A stretch of 64,000 nucleotides of DNA from Nitrosopumilus ureiphilus (GTDB lineage Archaea > Thermoproteota > Nitrososphaeria > Nitrososphaerales > Nitrosopumilaceae). The DNA lies in NCBI RefSeq assembly GCF_013407185.1, contig NZ_CP026995.1, positions 496,841 to 560,840 on the forward strand, in the 5' to 3' direction. The notes under the pieces are model-generated. The model had not been told where the DNA came from. It saw nothing but the letters and a program-made list of their open reading frames with translations, and made no database searches. The position numbers and the translations under genes are program-made. Positions 26,235 to 33,667 of the stretch are shown one piece after another; positions within the stretch are counted from its first letter, which is position 1; every line of letters starts with the position of its first letter.

Positions 26235-26495
26235 ATGACCTTCTCAAATTTAGTTCAAGTAATGGAAGTATATGTACGCAAAGAGGTTCAGGCATTTGAA
26301 TATGTCTCTTTTACTGAATTTAAAAATGAAGATGAATTAGATTTCTGCTGTGAGAAATTAAAGAAATATGTCTCTATTGTAAAAGCTTGGAGTGGAAAAA
26401 TTGGAAAATTTTGCATTGTAGAAAAAGACGTTCTTACGCCAATTGATTATTGTCCTTTTTGTGGTGAAAAAATAGAGTACATTTCTGTGGAGTGA
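26235..26495 (+). CDS. Hypothetical protein with a C-terminal zinc-type CPFCG motif
   Basis: The frame is open from TTG at 26211, but that start lies in the palindromic repeat; ATG at 26235 (MTFSNLVQVMEVYVRKEVQA) gives an 86-residue protein. A charged middle region with the pair CC (FCCEKLKKY) leads to a C-terminal CPFCGEKI motif. Together these could form a zinc site. It sits between two membrane-protein genes of the MKTR series but has no leader itself. Confidence 0.5.
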   Translation: MTFSNLVQVMEVYVRKEVQAFEYVSFTEFKNEDELDFCCEKLKKYVSIVKAWSGKIGKFCIVEKDVLTPIDYCPFCGEKIEYISVE

Positions 26496-26499
26496 GAAA

Positions 26500-27573
26500 A
26501 TGAAAACTAGGTTCTTGATAATTATTGCAATATTACTTGTATTACTTCCTTGGATTAGTGGATTGGAATTTGGCATAAACAATCAAGTCATGGTGGATGG
26601 TATTACAATCAGTGCCACTGTTGTTATGAGCATCACCATTGTCTTCTCTCTAGTATCGTGGTTTTTGTTTTCATGGGCATCCAAAAATATCAAATTCGCA
26701 GGAGTTTTACTGAGCATAATTACAGGTGCATCTTTAGTAATTCCATTTACCCAAGTTTTAGGGCCGATGACAGGAGTTATTGTTGGGGTTGTGGCCGGAT
26801 TTGCAGCTTTTATGCTTCAAAAAAAGATGATGCCCCCTGCAAAAAATCAATCCCTGATAATTGCCACAATAACTATTGTCGCAACATATTTTGTTTTAAT
26901 CATGATAGTTTTAGTATCTCAGACAACCCCACTATGGGATGCTGGTAATGGTATTGGTGCATGGACTGGTACGGCAGAGATGATGGAGGAAACGGGATTT
27001 GATAATATTTTAAATAACAATATTGGATTTGTTTTCTTTCTGGTAATAATTCCCTCTTTGATAATAACAGGATGGGTAATTCAAGATAAAAAGAAAACGA
27101 AAACTAGGCCTTTGATGATAATTACAATTGTTGTTTCTGTTTCAATCTTGATGTATGTTAATTTTGCATATCCTCAGGGAGATACAATTGACCTTGATCC
27201 AGACTTGTCACCATCTTATGCATTAGATTTTGCCACCTCTACAAATTCAATTTTTGTAGTTCTCCCAATGATATTATCAATTGTTTTCTTATTGATTATT
27301 ATTCCACATTTAATTTTGAAAAGAAAAAAAATTCCTAGCAGGCCATACATATCACTTATTGCTGCTGCCATCATGTTATTTTTTGGAATACCAAGTCTAA
27401 TTAACGGATTAGAAATAATTATTTTGCTAATACAAGAAGAAAGACTGCATTCATTGGACTTTATTGCAAATCTAACTGCTATGGCATCTATTGGTTTTAT
27501 TCTTGCACTATTTGGTATGATTATACTGCTAAAATCAAAATTAATTATAAATTTACTAGGGAGAATTAAATGA
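26500..27573 (+). CDS. Polytopic membrane protein built from repeated MKTR-type units
   Basis: The 357-residue protein has about ten membrane helices. The first unit starts MKTRFLIIIAILLVLLPW. An internal segment after a basic loop reads KKTKTRPLMIITIVVSVSIL (around residue 200), and its DNA (GAAAACTAGGCC...TTGATGATAATTACAATTG) repeats the leader sequence that begins the neighbouring genes. A third, weaker unit (KIPSRPYISLIAA) follows at about residue 275. I infer that the gene arose by fusion of two or three leader-type membrane units. No transport or enzyme motif is visible. Confidence 0.65.
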   Translation: MKTRFLIIIAILLVLLPWISGLEFGINNQVMVDGITISATVVMSITIVFSLVSWFLFSWASKNIKFAGVLLSIITGASLVIPFTQVLGPMTGVIVGVVAGFAAFMLQKKMMPPAKNQSLIIATITIVATYFVLIMIVLVSQTTPLWDAGNGIGAWTGTAEMMEETGFDNILNNNIGFVFFLVIIPSLIITGWVIQDKKKTKTRPLMIITIVVSVSILMYVNFAYPQGDTIDLDPDLSPSYALDFATSTNSIFVVLPMILSIVFLLIIIPHLILKRKKIPSRPYISLIAAAIMLFFGIPSLINGLEIIILLIQEERLHSLDFIANLTAMASIGFILALFGMIILLKSKLIINLLGRIK

Positions 27574-27649
27574 ATAAACCATTAATTTTTAGATGCATAA
27601 CATTTGGCATTAATTTACTATTGCAGGTTTCCTAGTATTTTCTACGATT

Positions 27650-27871
27650 ATGGTTTTTGTTTTCAGTATTTGGATAGGTGGTGGTATTCTTAGAGTGTTG
27701 GAGCGAACAGCTAATCATCCAATCCATCTAACATTGGCTATCTTTGCAATTATTATTCTTCTATTATTGCCAATTTCATATAATTTCCATAAAAATAGAC
27801 GAAATAAGATAATTTTTTGCTCGGCTTTTACAATAATGACTATTACTACAGTAATACTGTTATCAATTTAA
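27650..27871 (+). CDS. Small membrane protein, possibly 5'-frameshifted, 73 residues
   Basis: Two hydrophobic helices (MVFVFSIWIGGG and TLAIFAIIILLLLPISY) and a third short one form a small membrane protein. Upstream, an ATG at 27570 overlapping the previous stop opens MNKPLIFRCITFGI and then terminates. In the frame of this gene hydrophobic coding (FTIAGFLVFSTIM) extends back to just that point. A one-base shift near 27613 would join them into a protein with one more helix. The intact-looking start at 27650 may therefore be artificial. Confidence 0.45.
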   Translation: MVFVFSIWIGGGILRVLERTANHPIHLTLAIFAIIILLLLPISYNFHKNRRNKIIFCSAFTIMTITTVILLSI

Positions 27872-27886
27872 TTGGAGAAAAAGAAA

Positions 27887-28645
27887 ATGAAAAGTAGAGT
27901 GTTGATAATGATTGTAATTGTTGCAGTTGTTGCATCCAGCGCAACCACATACATGATCATACCTGTAAAGTACACGGCCTCATTTTATCCGGAATGGCTT
28001 CGAGACAATATGGATGCTGCTCAAAAACTTCGTAATTCATCTGTTCCAATTATTGGGGTAGACGTGGATGAAAAAATAGCTGTTCTGACAATATACATGA
28101 CTGATGAGAATTCAGAAAAATACGTGCAAGAAATCGACGATTTGCTTGATGTTCCATTTGACATACTGTCTGAAACGCAATCAAGGGAATTGCAATGTCT
28201 AAAAACCTACAAAGACATTAGAGAAATTTCAAGAACTCATGGTTCTGCTACTGCTGAATTGCACGTAATAAAACACCAAAAATATTCTGTTGGTCAATAT
28301 GTAGAGTTAAAATGTCCTGATTTCTCAGACCTTGAATCAATGAAAAAGAACCTGAAGAAATATTCCCTTGTTACAATTCCACAAAATGCATCTGTCGAGG
28401 GAGACCAACGCTTGAACCCTCAAGAAATCACCGTGGTTATGGGAATAAACAACACTGTAACTTGGATTAATGAAGATGATGTTGTCCATACATTTGGTAG
28501 TGATGATAAAAATAATCCATGGTGGACTGATACTATGATGCCTGGCCAGTCATCCTCTGTGACATTTAACAATACGGGAATCTTTAGTTATCATGGAATG
28601 CCTGGTCCTTGGGCAACTGGTACCGTAAAAGTCCTGGATGGATAG
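27887..28645 (+). CDS. Membrane-anchored protein with a C-terminal cupredoxin-like domain lacking copper ligands
   Basis: The ATG at 27887 gives the MKSRVLIMIVIVAVVASS leader/anchor, then an external N-terminal domain (to about residue 165) and a C-terminal cupredoxin fold of about 90 residues: ITVVMGINNTVTWINEDDVV, HTFGSDD..., SSSVTFNNTGIFSYHGMPGP. In true blue-copper proteins, including the one at 43981-45180 in this window, the last loop is YFCTIHPWM with Cys, His and Met ligands. Here it reads YHGMPGPWA, so all three are gone and only the first His remains. It should not bind type 1 copper normally. Confidence 0.75.
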   Translation: MKSRVLIMIVIVAVVASSATTYMIIPVKYTASFYPEWLRDNMDAAQKLRNSSVPIIGVDVDEKIAVLTIYMTDENSEKYVQEIDDLLDVPFDILSETQSRELQCLKTYKDIREISRTHGSATAELHVIKHQKYSVGQYVELKCPDFSDLESMKKNLKKYSLVTIPQNASVEGDQRLNPQEITVVMGINNTVTWINEDDVVHTFGSDDKNNPWWTDTMMPGQSSSVTFNNTGIFSYHGMPGPWATGTVKVLDG

Positions 28646-28672
28646 AAAATGCATTTATCAAAAGTCTAATTT

Positions 28673-28873
28673 TCATATTCTCGCTATCTCTGATTCTAAT
28701 TTTCTTCTGTTTGATCTAGTTGAATAACGTACACGAACATTGCAACATGGACATCGCAAAAACTTTTCTTTGAAATAATAATCACATTTCGTACAGTAGC
28801 ACCCACCTGTACGATATGCAATGTGTCTTGATGTTGATTCTGATTTAGTACATTGTCCTTTGCATAAAGTCAA
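28673..28873 (-). CDS. Small zinc-binding protein with Cys-rich ribbon, 66 residues
   Basis: The basic protein contains CKGQC, CYCTKC and CPCC motifs, enough for two zinc sites, with an Arg/Ser-rich C-terminus (RYSTRSNRRKLE). This is a common miniprotein type in Nitrosopumilus-like genomes, of unknown role; a nucleic-acid contact is plausible from its charge. It starts one base after the stop of the regulator gene upstream on the same strand, so the two may be co-transcribed. Confidence 0.6.
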   Translation of the reverse strand: MTLCKGQCTKSESTSRHIAYRTGGCYCTKCDYYFKEKFLRCPCCNVRVRYSTRSNRRKLESEIARI

Positions 28874-29728
28874 TTAAGATTCCTCACGGAGATGTTTATT
28901 TTGTTTTCTTTTGTCATGCCAACGTGTCAGTATTCTTTCTAGGAGTATGCCTCCCACAACAACTCCAATTGGAATTATAATTGAGAGTATTAATGGTTCT
29001 ACTGAGTCTACACCAGCACCATCAAAGGATTGAGGATAAACGGTTCTATCTAAGGAAACAGAACCTGTATTTGCAGCACCTGAATCTGAAAAATCAAAAT
29101 TTTCTACATCTGTATGAGGAGATTCAGATTCTGGAATTTGTGTGGGTTCTGATTCAGGTCTAGGCGTCCTTTCAGCATTTGAATCTTCTAGATTAACTTC
29201 AGGAAGTGGTTCAGAGGAGGACTGCGTATCACTTTCATCAACAGTTGATCTCACATCAACTATAAAATCATCCTGTCCAGATTGTTGCATCTGGTAATTA
29301 CCATCACCATGTTTGAGTGTCATCCATGATACAAATCCTGCCATGCCAATTGCTGCAAACTTTGAGAATTTCTTTAGTGAGTTAATGATGGAATAGTTTG
29401 ATTTTTCAGGAGTGATAAGAAATGACTGGTTTGTGGCAACATAGTATTTCATTTCCTGTCCCTTTGCAGATATTCCAGTTTTAGATATCTTAATCATTTT
29501 TGCTTTCTGCATCCTTTTCAAGTGATGTATTGTTAATGTCAGAGACATGTCGTTTTTTTGTGCTATTTCATTTGCAGTCATCTCGTTATCTGAGATTAAT
29601 TTTAAGATCTTTCTGCTAGAATCATTACTAAAGATTTCCCCGACCAGTTTTATTTTATCATCATTAGTTGAGATAACTTCCACTTTATCTTCTGAATCTT
29701 TGTTAGACATGACAAATAACCTACTCAT
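28874..29728 (-). CDS. Membrane-anchored winged-helix (ArsR-like) transcriptional regulator
   Basis: The 284-residue protein has a cytosolic winged-helix domain at residues 25-100 (SSRKILKLISDNEMTANEIA, MSLTLTIHHLKRMQKAKMIK). A first membrane helix is near 122-138 (FSKFAAIGMAGFVSWMTL), followed by an acidic/proline-rich external stretch (150-242), a second membrane helix at 245-266 (LILSIIIPIGVVVGGILLER) and a basic cytosolic tail. The external part contains NTGSVSLDRTVYP, identical to a segment of the divergently encoded beta-propeller protein. It looks like a one-component membrane sensor whose DNA-binding domain is tethered to the membrane. ATG at 29728 or 29710 are both possible starts. 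Confidence 0.82.
   Translation of the reverse strand: MSRLFVMSNKDSEDKVEVISTNDDKIKLVGEIFSNDSSRKILKLISDNEMTANEIAQKNDMSLTLTIHHLKRMQKAKMIKISKTGISAKGQEMKYYVATNQSFLITPEKSNYSIINSLKKFSKFAAIGMAGFVSWMTLKHGDGNYQMQQSGQDDFIVDVRSTVDESDTQSSSEPLPEVNLEDSNAERTPRPESEPTQIPESESPHTDVENFDFSDSGAANTGSVSLDRTVYPQSFDGAGVDSVEPLILSIIIPIGVVVGGILLERILTRWHDKRKQNKHLREES
29033..29071 (-). repeat. 39-bp segment shared with the beta-propeller gene, copy in the regulator
   Basis: This stretch encodes NTGSVSLDRTVYP. It differs from 30228-30266 at only four third-codon positions and lies in the opposite orientation. It falls in the external linker of the regulator just before its second membrane helix. Confidence 0.85.
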
Positions 29729-29858
29729 ATTTTATGAATTAAGTGTTAGGTAAAATCCAAATTTCATCAAACGTTATAAACAAAATATCATCAGTTACAA
29801 TACAAATGAATAACAAAGTACACATACTTGTTTTTAGGATTATTGAAAAGTGAGTTAG

Positions 29859-32138
29859 TTGGATAATAAAATAACATTTTCAGTCATTGCGGCAATCATC
29901 ATACTTGGATCTGTAGGAATGTTTTATGCCATATCCTTGGATCAGAATTCTGATTCATCTCGATTTGACACAGTCAAGATCAACATTCCCCCAATGACAA
30001 TAACTGATACAATCACAATTGAAGGTACAAATGAGATTCGCAAGTTTTCATCAGAAGAAGAGGTAAGGGCATTTCTAAAGTCATTTACGCAAGAAATTGC
30101 ATTGGATAGTTCATTCAAGTATCCAAGACCCACCCTACCTCCATTCATGGAGCCAGTTAATTTCAGAGAAAGTGGAGACGCAACGGGCTCAATCCGAATT
30201 CCAGCTATACGCACTTCTGCTTCTATCAATACAGGTTCTGTATCTTTAGACAGAACCGTCTATCCTTCACCTTTTGACATAAATCAAAACAGCATATCTG
30301 ACTATGAGGATTGGGGGCCTGAAAACCAGTACTCTCAAACAAATGTGCAGGTAAGACAAGTCGATGAGCCTGACTACATCAAGACAGATGGAACCTTTGT
30401 GTATGTGGTATATGATAGAAATTTAACAATCATTGATGCATATCCTGCAGAAGATGCCAAAGTTGTTTCAAAAGTTTCACTGGACATTGAGAACCAAAAC
30501 CTTCAGAACATGTTTCTTAATGGTGAGAGACTGGCAATATTTTATAGCAGTTATGATACAAAAGAAACCATTCCTCTTTTTGAGATAGAATCACATTCAG
30601 TTAGCAGACCAGTAACTCATGCACTAATTGTAGATGTATCTGACAAAGAATCTCCAAAAATTGTTGATGATTATTCTATTGAAGGGTATTTTTTTGATGC
30701 AAGAATGATTGAAGAGCAGATATACTTTGTAACTGTAAGCAACGTGGATTATTACAATTCTCCAATTCCTCGCATATTGGTAAATTCTGAAACTGTGATG
30801 ACCCCCGATGTGTTTTACTTTGATTCCTTTGAGCAATCATACAACTTTAACACCATAACTGCAATTGACATGTTTGATTCTGACCGGATAAACTCTGAAA
30901 CTTTTCTCATGGGTAATACTGGTACTCTATTTGTATCTGAGAATAGTCTTTACATCACATATCAAAAAAACATGCATTCGTTATACTATGATGTCATCAA
31001 AAAAGACATCTTTTTTGATGTGATGGTGCCAATGCTTCCAAAAGAAATTCAATCAAAAATACTTGAAATTAAAAATAACACATCCCTTGACTGGGGACAA
31101 AAATGGAATACCATATCAGATGTTTTGCAGCAGACATTTAACAAAATGAAACAAAATGAAAAAGAGCAACTAATATCTGAAATACAGGAACGGGCTTTTG
31201 AATACCAGACCAAGATCAGAGAAGATATGCAAAATACCGTAATTCACAAAATCTCACTTGATGGAAGCAATATAGAATACAAGGCAAAAGGGGAGGTTCC
31301 AGGAAGGCTGCTAAACCAGTTCTCAATGGATGAAAAAGATGACAGGTTCAGGATTGCGACAACTTATGAACATTTCACAAAGGATGAGGGGAATCGCAGG
31401 TACAATGCAGTGTATGTGTTAGATGAGGATCTTGATATAGTCGGAAATCTTGATGGAATTGCACCTGATGAGAGTATTTTTTCTGCAAGATTCATCAATG
31501 ACAGACTGTATCTTGTGACATTTGAGCAAATTGATCCCTTCTTTGTGATTGACTTGTCTCAAGACACTCCCAAAATATTGGGTGAATTGAAGATACCTGG
31601 ATTCTCAAACTATCTACATCCATATGACAAAGACCACATAATTGGATTGGGCAAACATACAGAAGAGACAAAAAATGGAGGAGTGCGCCAGCTGGGGGTA
31701 AAGATTGCACTGTTTGATGTGTCTGACGTGAAAAATCCTAAAGTGCTAGACGAGGTGATTTTTGATAACCGTGACTCCAATTCTGCTGCTGCCCGAGATC
31801 ACAAGGCATTTTTGTTTGCCAAGAGAAACGGTATACTCTCAATTCCAATTGATCAAAACATAAAGTCCCCTTCTGGAAAACAGTATGACTTTTGGTATGG
31901 ATTCTATGTATACACAATTGACACAGAAAACGGATTTGACAAACTTGGAAACATAAAACACTATGACAATTCAGACAGGTTTGACGTGTATTTGGATCCT
32001 CGTTCGTTTTACATAAACGATGTACTTTATACCGTATCCTCAAAGGGAATAAGGATGAATGATCTTGATGACATTCAAAACGAGATAAACTCCATTGGTT
32101 TTGAACCTACCGGGAAATTTATGGATGTTTTAAAGTGA
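29859..32138 (+). CDS. Large exported beta-propeller protein (COG4880/Beta_propel type)
   Basis: The 759-residue protein has an N-terminal anchor (residues 4-25, ITFSVIAAIIILGSVGMFYA), a linker with NTGSVSLDRTVYP (124-136), and a long propeller domain with the family opening QVRQVDEPDYIKTDGTFVYV and blades containing GERLAIFYSSYD, DARMIEEQIYFVTVS and NDRLYLVTFEQIDPFFVIDL. These match the secreted C-terminal beta-propeller proteins of archaea and bacteria. A helical insert lies at about residues 390-470. Translation is assigned to TTG at 29859; a 15-codon ORF (29806-29853) starts upstream behind a TATA-like GTTATAAAC. The role is unknown; protein or ligand binding outside the cell is likely. 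Confidence 0.85.
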   Translation: MDNKITFSVIAAIIILGSVGMFYAISLDQNSDSSRFDTVKINIPPMTITDTITIEGTNEIRKFSSEEEVRAFLKSFTQEIALDSSFKYPRPTLPPFMEPVNFRESGDATGSIRIPAIRTSASINTGSVSLDRTVYPSPFDINQNSISDYEDWGPENQYSQTNVQVRQVDEPDYIKTDGTFVYVVYDRNLTIIDAYPAEDAKVVSKVSLDIENQNLQNMFLNGERLAIFYSSYDTKETIPLFEIESHSVSRPVTHALIVDVSDKESPKIVDDYSIEGYFFDARMIEEQIYFVTVSNVDYYNSPIPRILVNSETVMTPDVFYFDSFEQSYNFNTITAIDMFDSDRINSETFLMGNTGTLFVSENSLYITYQKNMHSLYYDVIKKDIFFDVMVPMLPKEIQSKILEIKNNTSLDWGQKWNTISDVLQQTFNKMKQNEKEQLISEIQERAFEYQTKIREDMQNTVIHKISLDGSNIEYKAKGEVPGRLLNQFSMDEKDDRFRIATTYEHFTKDEGNRRYNAVYVLDEDLDIVGNLDGIAPDESIFSARFINDRLYLVTFEQIDPFFVIDLSQDTPKILGELKIPGFSNYLHPYDKDHIIGLGKHTEETKNGGVRQLGVKIALFDVSDVKNPKVLDEVIFDNRDSNSAAARDHKAFLFAKRNGILSIPIDQNIKSPSGKQYDFWYGFYVYTIDTENGFDKLGNIKHYDNSDRFDVYLDPRSFYINDVLYTVSSKGIRMNDLDDIQNEINSIGFEPTGKFMDVLK
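30228..30266 (+). repeat. 39-bp segment shared with the membrane regulator gene, copy in the beta-propeller gene
   Basis: It encodes NTGSVSLDRTVYP just before the propeller domain, near-identical in DNA to 29033-29071 on the other strand. Its position between anchor and propeller parallels its position between the two membrane helices of the regulator. Confidence 0.85.
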
Positions 32139-32202
32139 CATGCCAAAAGATTAGAACACTGCCAATACCAAAACTCAAATTTAAAAACAAGAATCAACAA
32201 CC

Positions 32203-32709
32203 ATGTTGAATCCGCGTGACAAATATCCCATTATTATCATAATGTCAATAGTTTCAATTACATATTTGATTTACAATGTCTTTACTCCATTATACTATCA
32301 TTTTACAATGGGTGATTCTTTTCCATTAAGCAATCTGTATTATCAAAATTGGTCATATTCATTTGGTATGGATCTTTTTGCACTTGGAGGTGTTGCACTA
32401 TATGCTGGAGCATCCGTATTTGCATTGCTTTTAACAAACAGCACTACCACTCCACCATTCCCAGGAATTATCTTCTTTTTGTCATCTTGGATATCTATAC
32501 CGTTGATGATAAAGATAACCACTGGAATTCCAAAATGGAGAAGAATACTTTACATCTATCTGGTTGCAACACAACTGTCTAGTTTGGTTTGGCATACTGG
32601 ACAGGTTTTGGAGGATAACGATGATTTGAAAACTAGAGTTCAAACATGTGTCCCCCATTCAAACCTGTTGGGATTTGAAGATAGAGAAAATTTTTCTAGT
32701 TGTAACTAA
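32203..32709 (+). CDS. Four-span membrane protein, C-terminus running into a repeat
   Basis: The 168-residue protein has about four membrane helices (IIIIMSIVSITYLIYNVF; LFALGGVALYAGASVFALLL; IIFFLSSWISIPLMI; ILYIYLVATQLSSLVWH). The last 28 residues (DDLKTRVQTCVPHSN...) are encoded by DNA that resembles the MKTR leader start (TTGAAAACTAGAGTT) followed by the palindromic repeat also seen at 26193. The natural C-terminus was therefore probably replaced by recombination at this leader sequence. No function is recognised. Confidence 0.6.
   Translation: MLNPRDKYPIIIIMSIVSITYLIYNVFTPLYYHFTMGDSFPLSNLYYQNWSYSFGMDLFALGGVALYAGASVFALLLTNSTTTPPFPGIIFFLSSWISIPLMIKITTGIPKWRRILYIYLVATQLSSLVWHTGQVLEDNDDLKTRVQTCVPHSNLLGFEDRENFSSCN
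32658..32679. repeat. Imperfect palindromic repeat, copy 2
   Basis: This is the second copy of the TTCAAACC...GGGATTTGAA palindrome found at 26193-26215. Here it lies inside the 3' end of the preceding membrane-protein frame, about 175 bases before the right attachment site. Confidence 0.55.
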
Positions 32710-32853
32710 TAATCTAAAATGGTAGCAGAATATTGCAACTATGATGAAATGTAAAAATACAGGAAAACAATATCTGAAAACTTTTTCATAATTTCACTTT
32801 CAAACTAATACATTTTCTATTCATAGCGCCTATCGGAAATGCTTGATAGCACT

Positions 32854-32882
32854 CCGGCGCCATCCAATTAGTATAAACCTCC
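32854..32882 (+). repeat. Right attachment site (attR) of element I, also left end of a second element
   Basis: CCGGCGCCATCCAAT repeats the tRNA-Ser 3' end and flank at 23008, followed after one extra T by AGTATAAACCTCC. Directly behind it another recombinase 5' end begins, so this junction is both the end of element I and the start of an older related insertion. Confidence 0.8.
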
Positions 32883-33053
32883 ACCGTCCGTACTGTGCTG
32901 TTATTGGCTACGGTACATCAAACAAGAGTTAACTCATCTACAAAATCATCAATCTATGACTATGATTCAAGGATTGCAAGAACTCTGATACTGATTCAAA
33001 ATGAAATATCTCCAAAAAATCAGGAAATAATCCAATCCTATTCCGTTGATTGA
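32877..33053 (+). pseudogene. Decayed tyrosine recombinase 5' fragment, second copy
   Basis: From 32877 the frame encodes TVRTVLLLATVHQTRVN, then SSIYDYDSRIARTLILIQNE and ISPKNQEII, closely matching the copy at 23030 (DARITRTLILIQNE, TSPKNQKII). It then diverges and stops at 33051-33053. Many differences between the copies are synonymous, showing that both were once functional genes rather than a simple recent duplication. No catalytic domain follows. Confidence 0.7.
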
Positions 33054-33140
33054 TTTTTTAATTTCAGATTTACAAATATTGCAAATATTTTCAGAATCAT
33101 ATTCTTTGCAATCACATACACATTCTTTGAGTTCCATCAT
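32967..33140 (-). CDS. Possible Cys-rich small protein, 57 residues
   Basis: On the minus strand ATG at 33140 or 33137 opens MMELKECVCDCKEYDSENIC and CNICKSEIKK, with five Cys in a zinc-ribbon-like spacing. The second half runs antisense through the integrase fragment, so the original C-terminus was probably lost. The first 35 residues look authentic. Confidence 0.35.
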   Translation of the reverse strand: MMELKECVCDCKEYDSENICNICKSEIKKSINGIGLDYFLIFWRYFILNQYQSSCNP

Positions 33141-33148
33141 AACTCACG

Positions 33149-33259
33149 TTAATCAAGAGATTCAGGATGTCCTTTTCCACGGAGTGAAAAAAGAACTATC
33201 GCCAGAGTTATTGCAACTCCAATAGCAGCACCATATGCAGCAAGTCCAGCTTCTGCCAT
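33149..33259 (-). CDS. 36-residue single-span membrane peptide
   Basis: The ATG frame encodes MAEAGLAAYGAAIGVAITLA, then IVLFSLRG and a hydrophilic end. A small-residue-rich helix followed by a basic stop-transfer fits a genuine membrane peptide, of the type often found as an accessory subunit. The upstream side has a TATA-like TTTTAATACC on the same strand. The function is unknown. Confidence 0.45.
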   Translation of the reverse strand: MAEAGLAAYGAAIGVAITLAIVLFSLRGKGHPESLD

Positions 33260-33399
33260 GAATCAATTACTACGAGATTGACAATAAGCATGACGGTATT
33301 AAAATGAAAAATTTGTTTAATTTTAGATACTGAAATTTGATAAATTTTCATCATTTGGATATTATAGTTTATTGATGATGAGTTCATAATAATTTCAGA

Positions 33400-33558
33400 T
33401 TGAACATTTATGACACAAAATCAATATCATGTGTAAGTTGTGGACAAGTAATTGGTGAAGTAGATTACGATGCAGAAATTATTCGTCCAAAATGTGGTCA
33501 GTGTTCAAATCCAACCCCGCATTTTAAAGACAAAATGCCATACTTGATTTCACATTAG
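33400..33558 (+). CDS. Small zinc-ribbon protein, 52 residues
   Basis: From TTG at 33400 the frame reads MNIYDTKSISCVSCGQVIGE, then KCGQCSNPTPHF, giving a CxxC-x(20)-CxxC ribbon. This is a complete zinc-ribbon in a very short protein and one of a run of such genes between 32.9 and 36.3 kb. No partner is apparent. Confidence 0.45.
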   Translation: MNIYDTKSISCVSCGQVIGEVDYDAEIIRPKCGQCSNPTPHFKDKMPYLISH

Positions 33559-33667
33559 ATGAATTGATGTTAAGAACATGTCTGTTCAATTTTTTTCAAA
33601 AATTTTTTTACAGTAATTAAGAAACTAAAGAATCAAAATTATATTCAATATTATTTTTAAAATACTA

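Noticed and set aside
32824-32861. GCGCC...GGCGC and TATC...GATA nested inverted repeats at the right att site as a tRNA remnant
   Set aside because: Only the last 10-15 bases match the tRNA-Ser end; the upstream part lacks a T-arm, so it is not a second tRNA copy. The symmetry may still matter for recombination.
23030-33053. SSV-type split integrase with the N-terminal half at one end and C-terminal half at the other
   Set aside because: Both ends carry the same N-terminal part and no C-terminal catalytic half was found, so tandem elements explain the data better.
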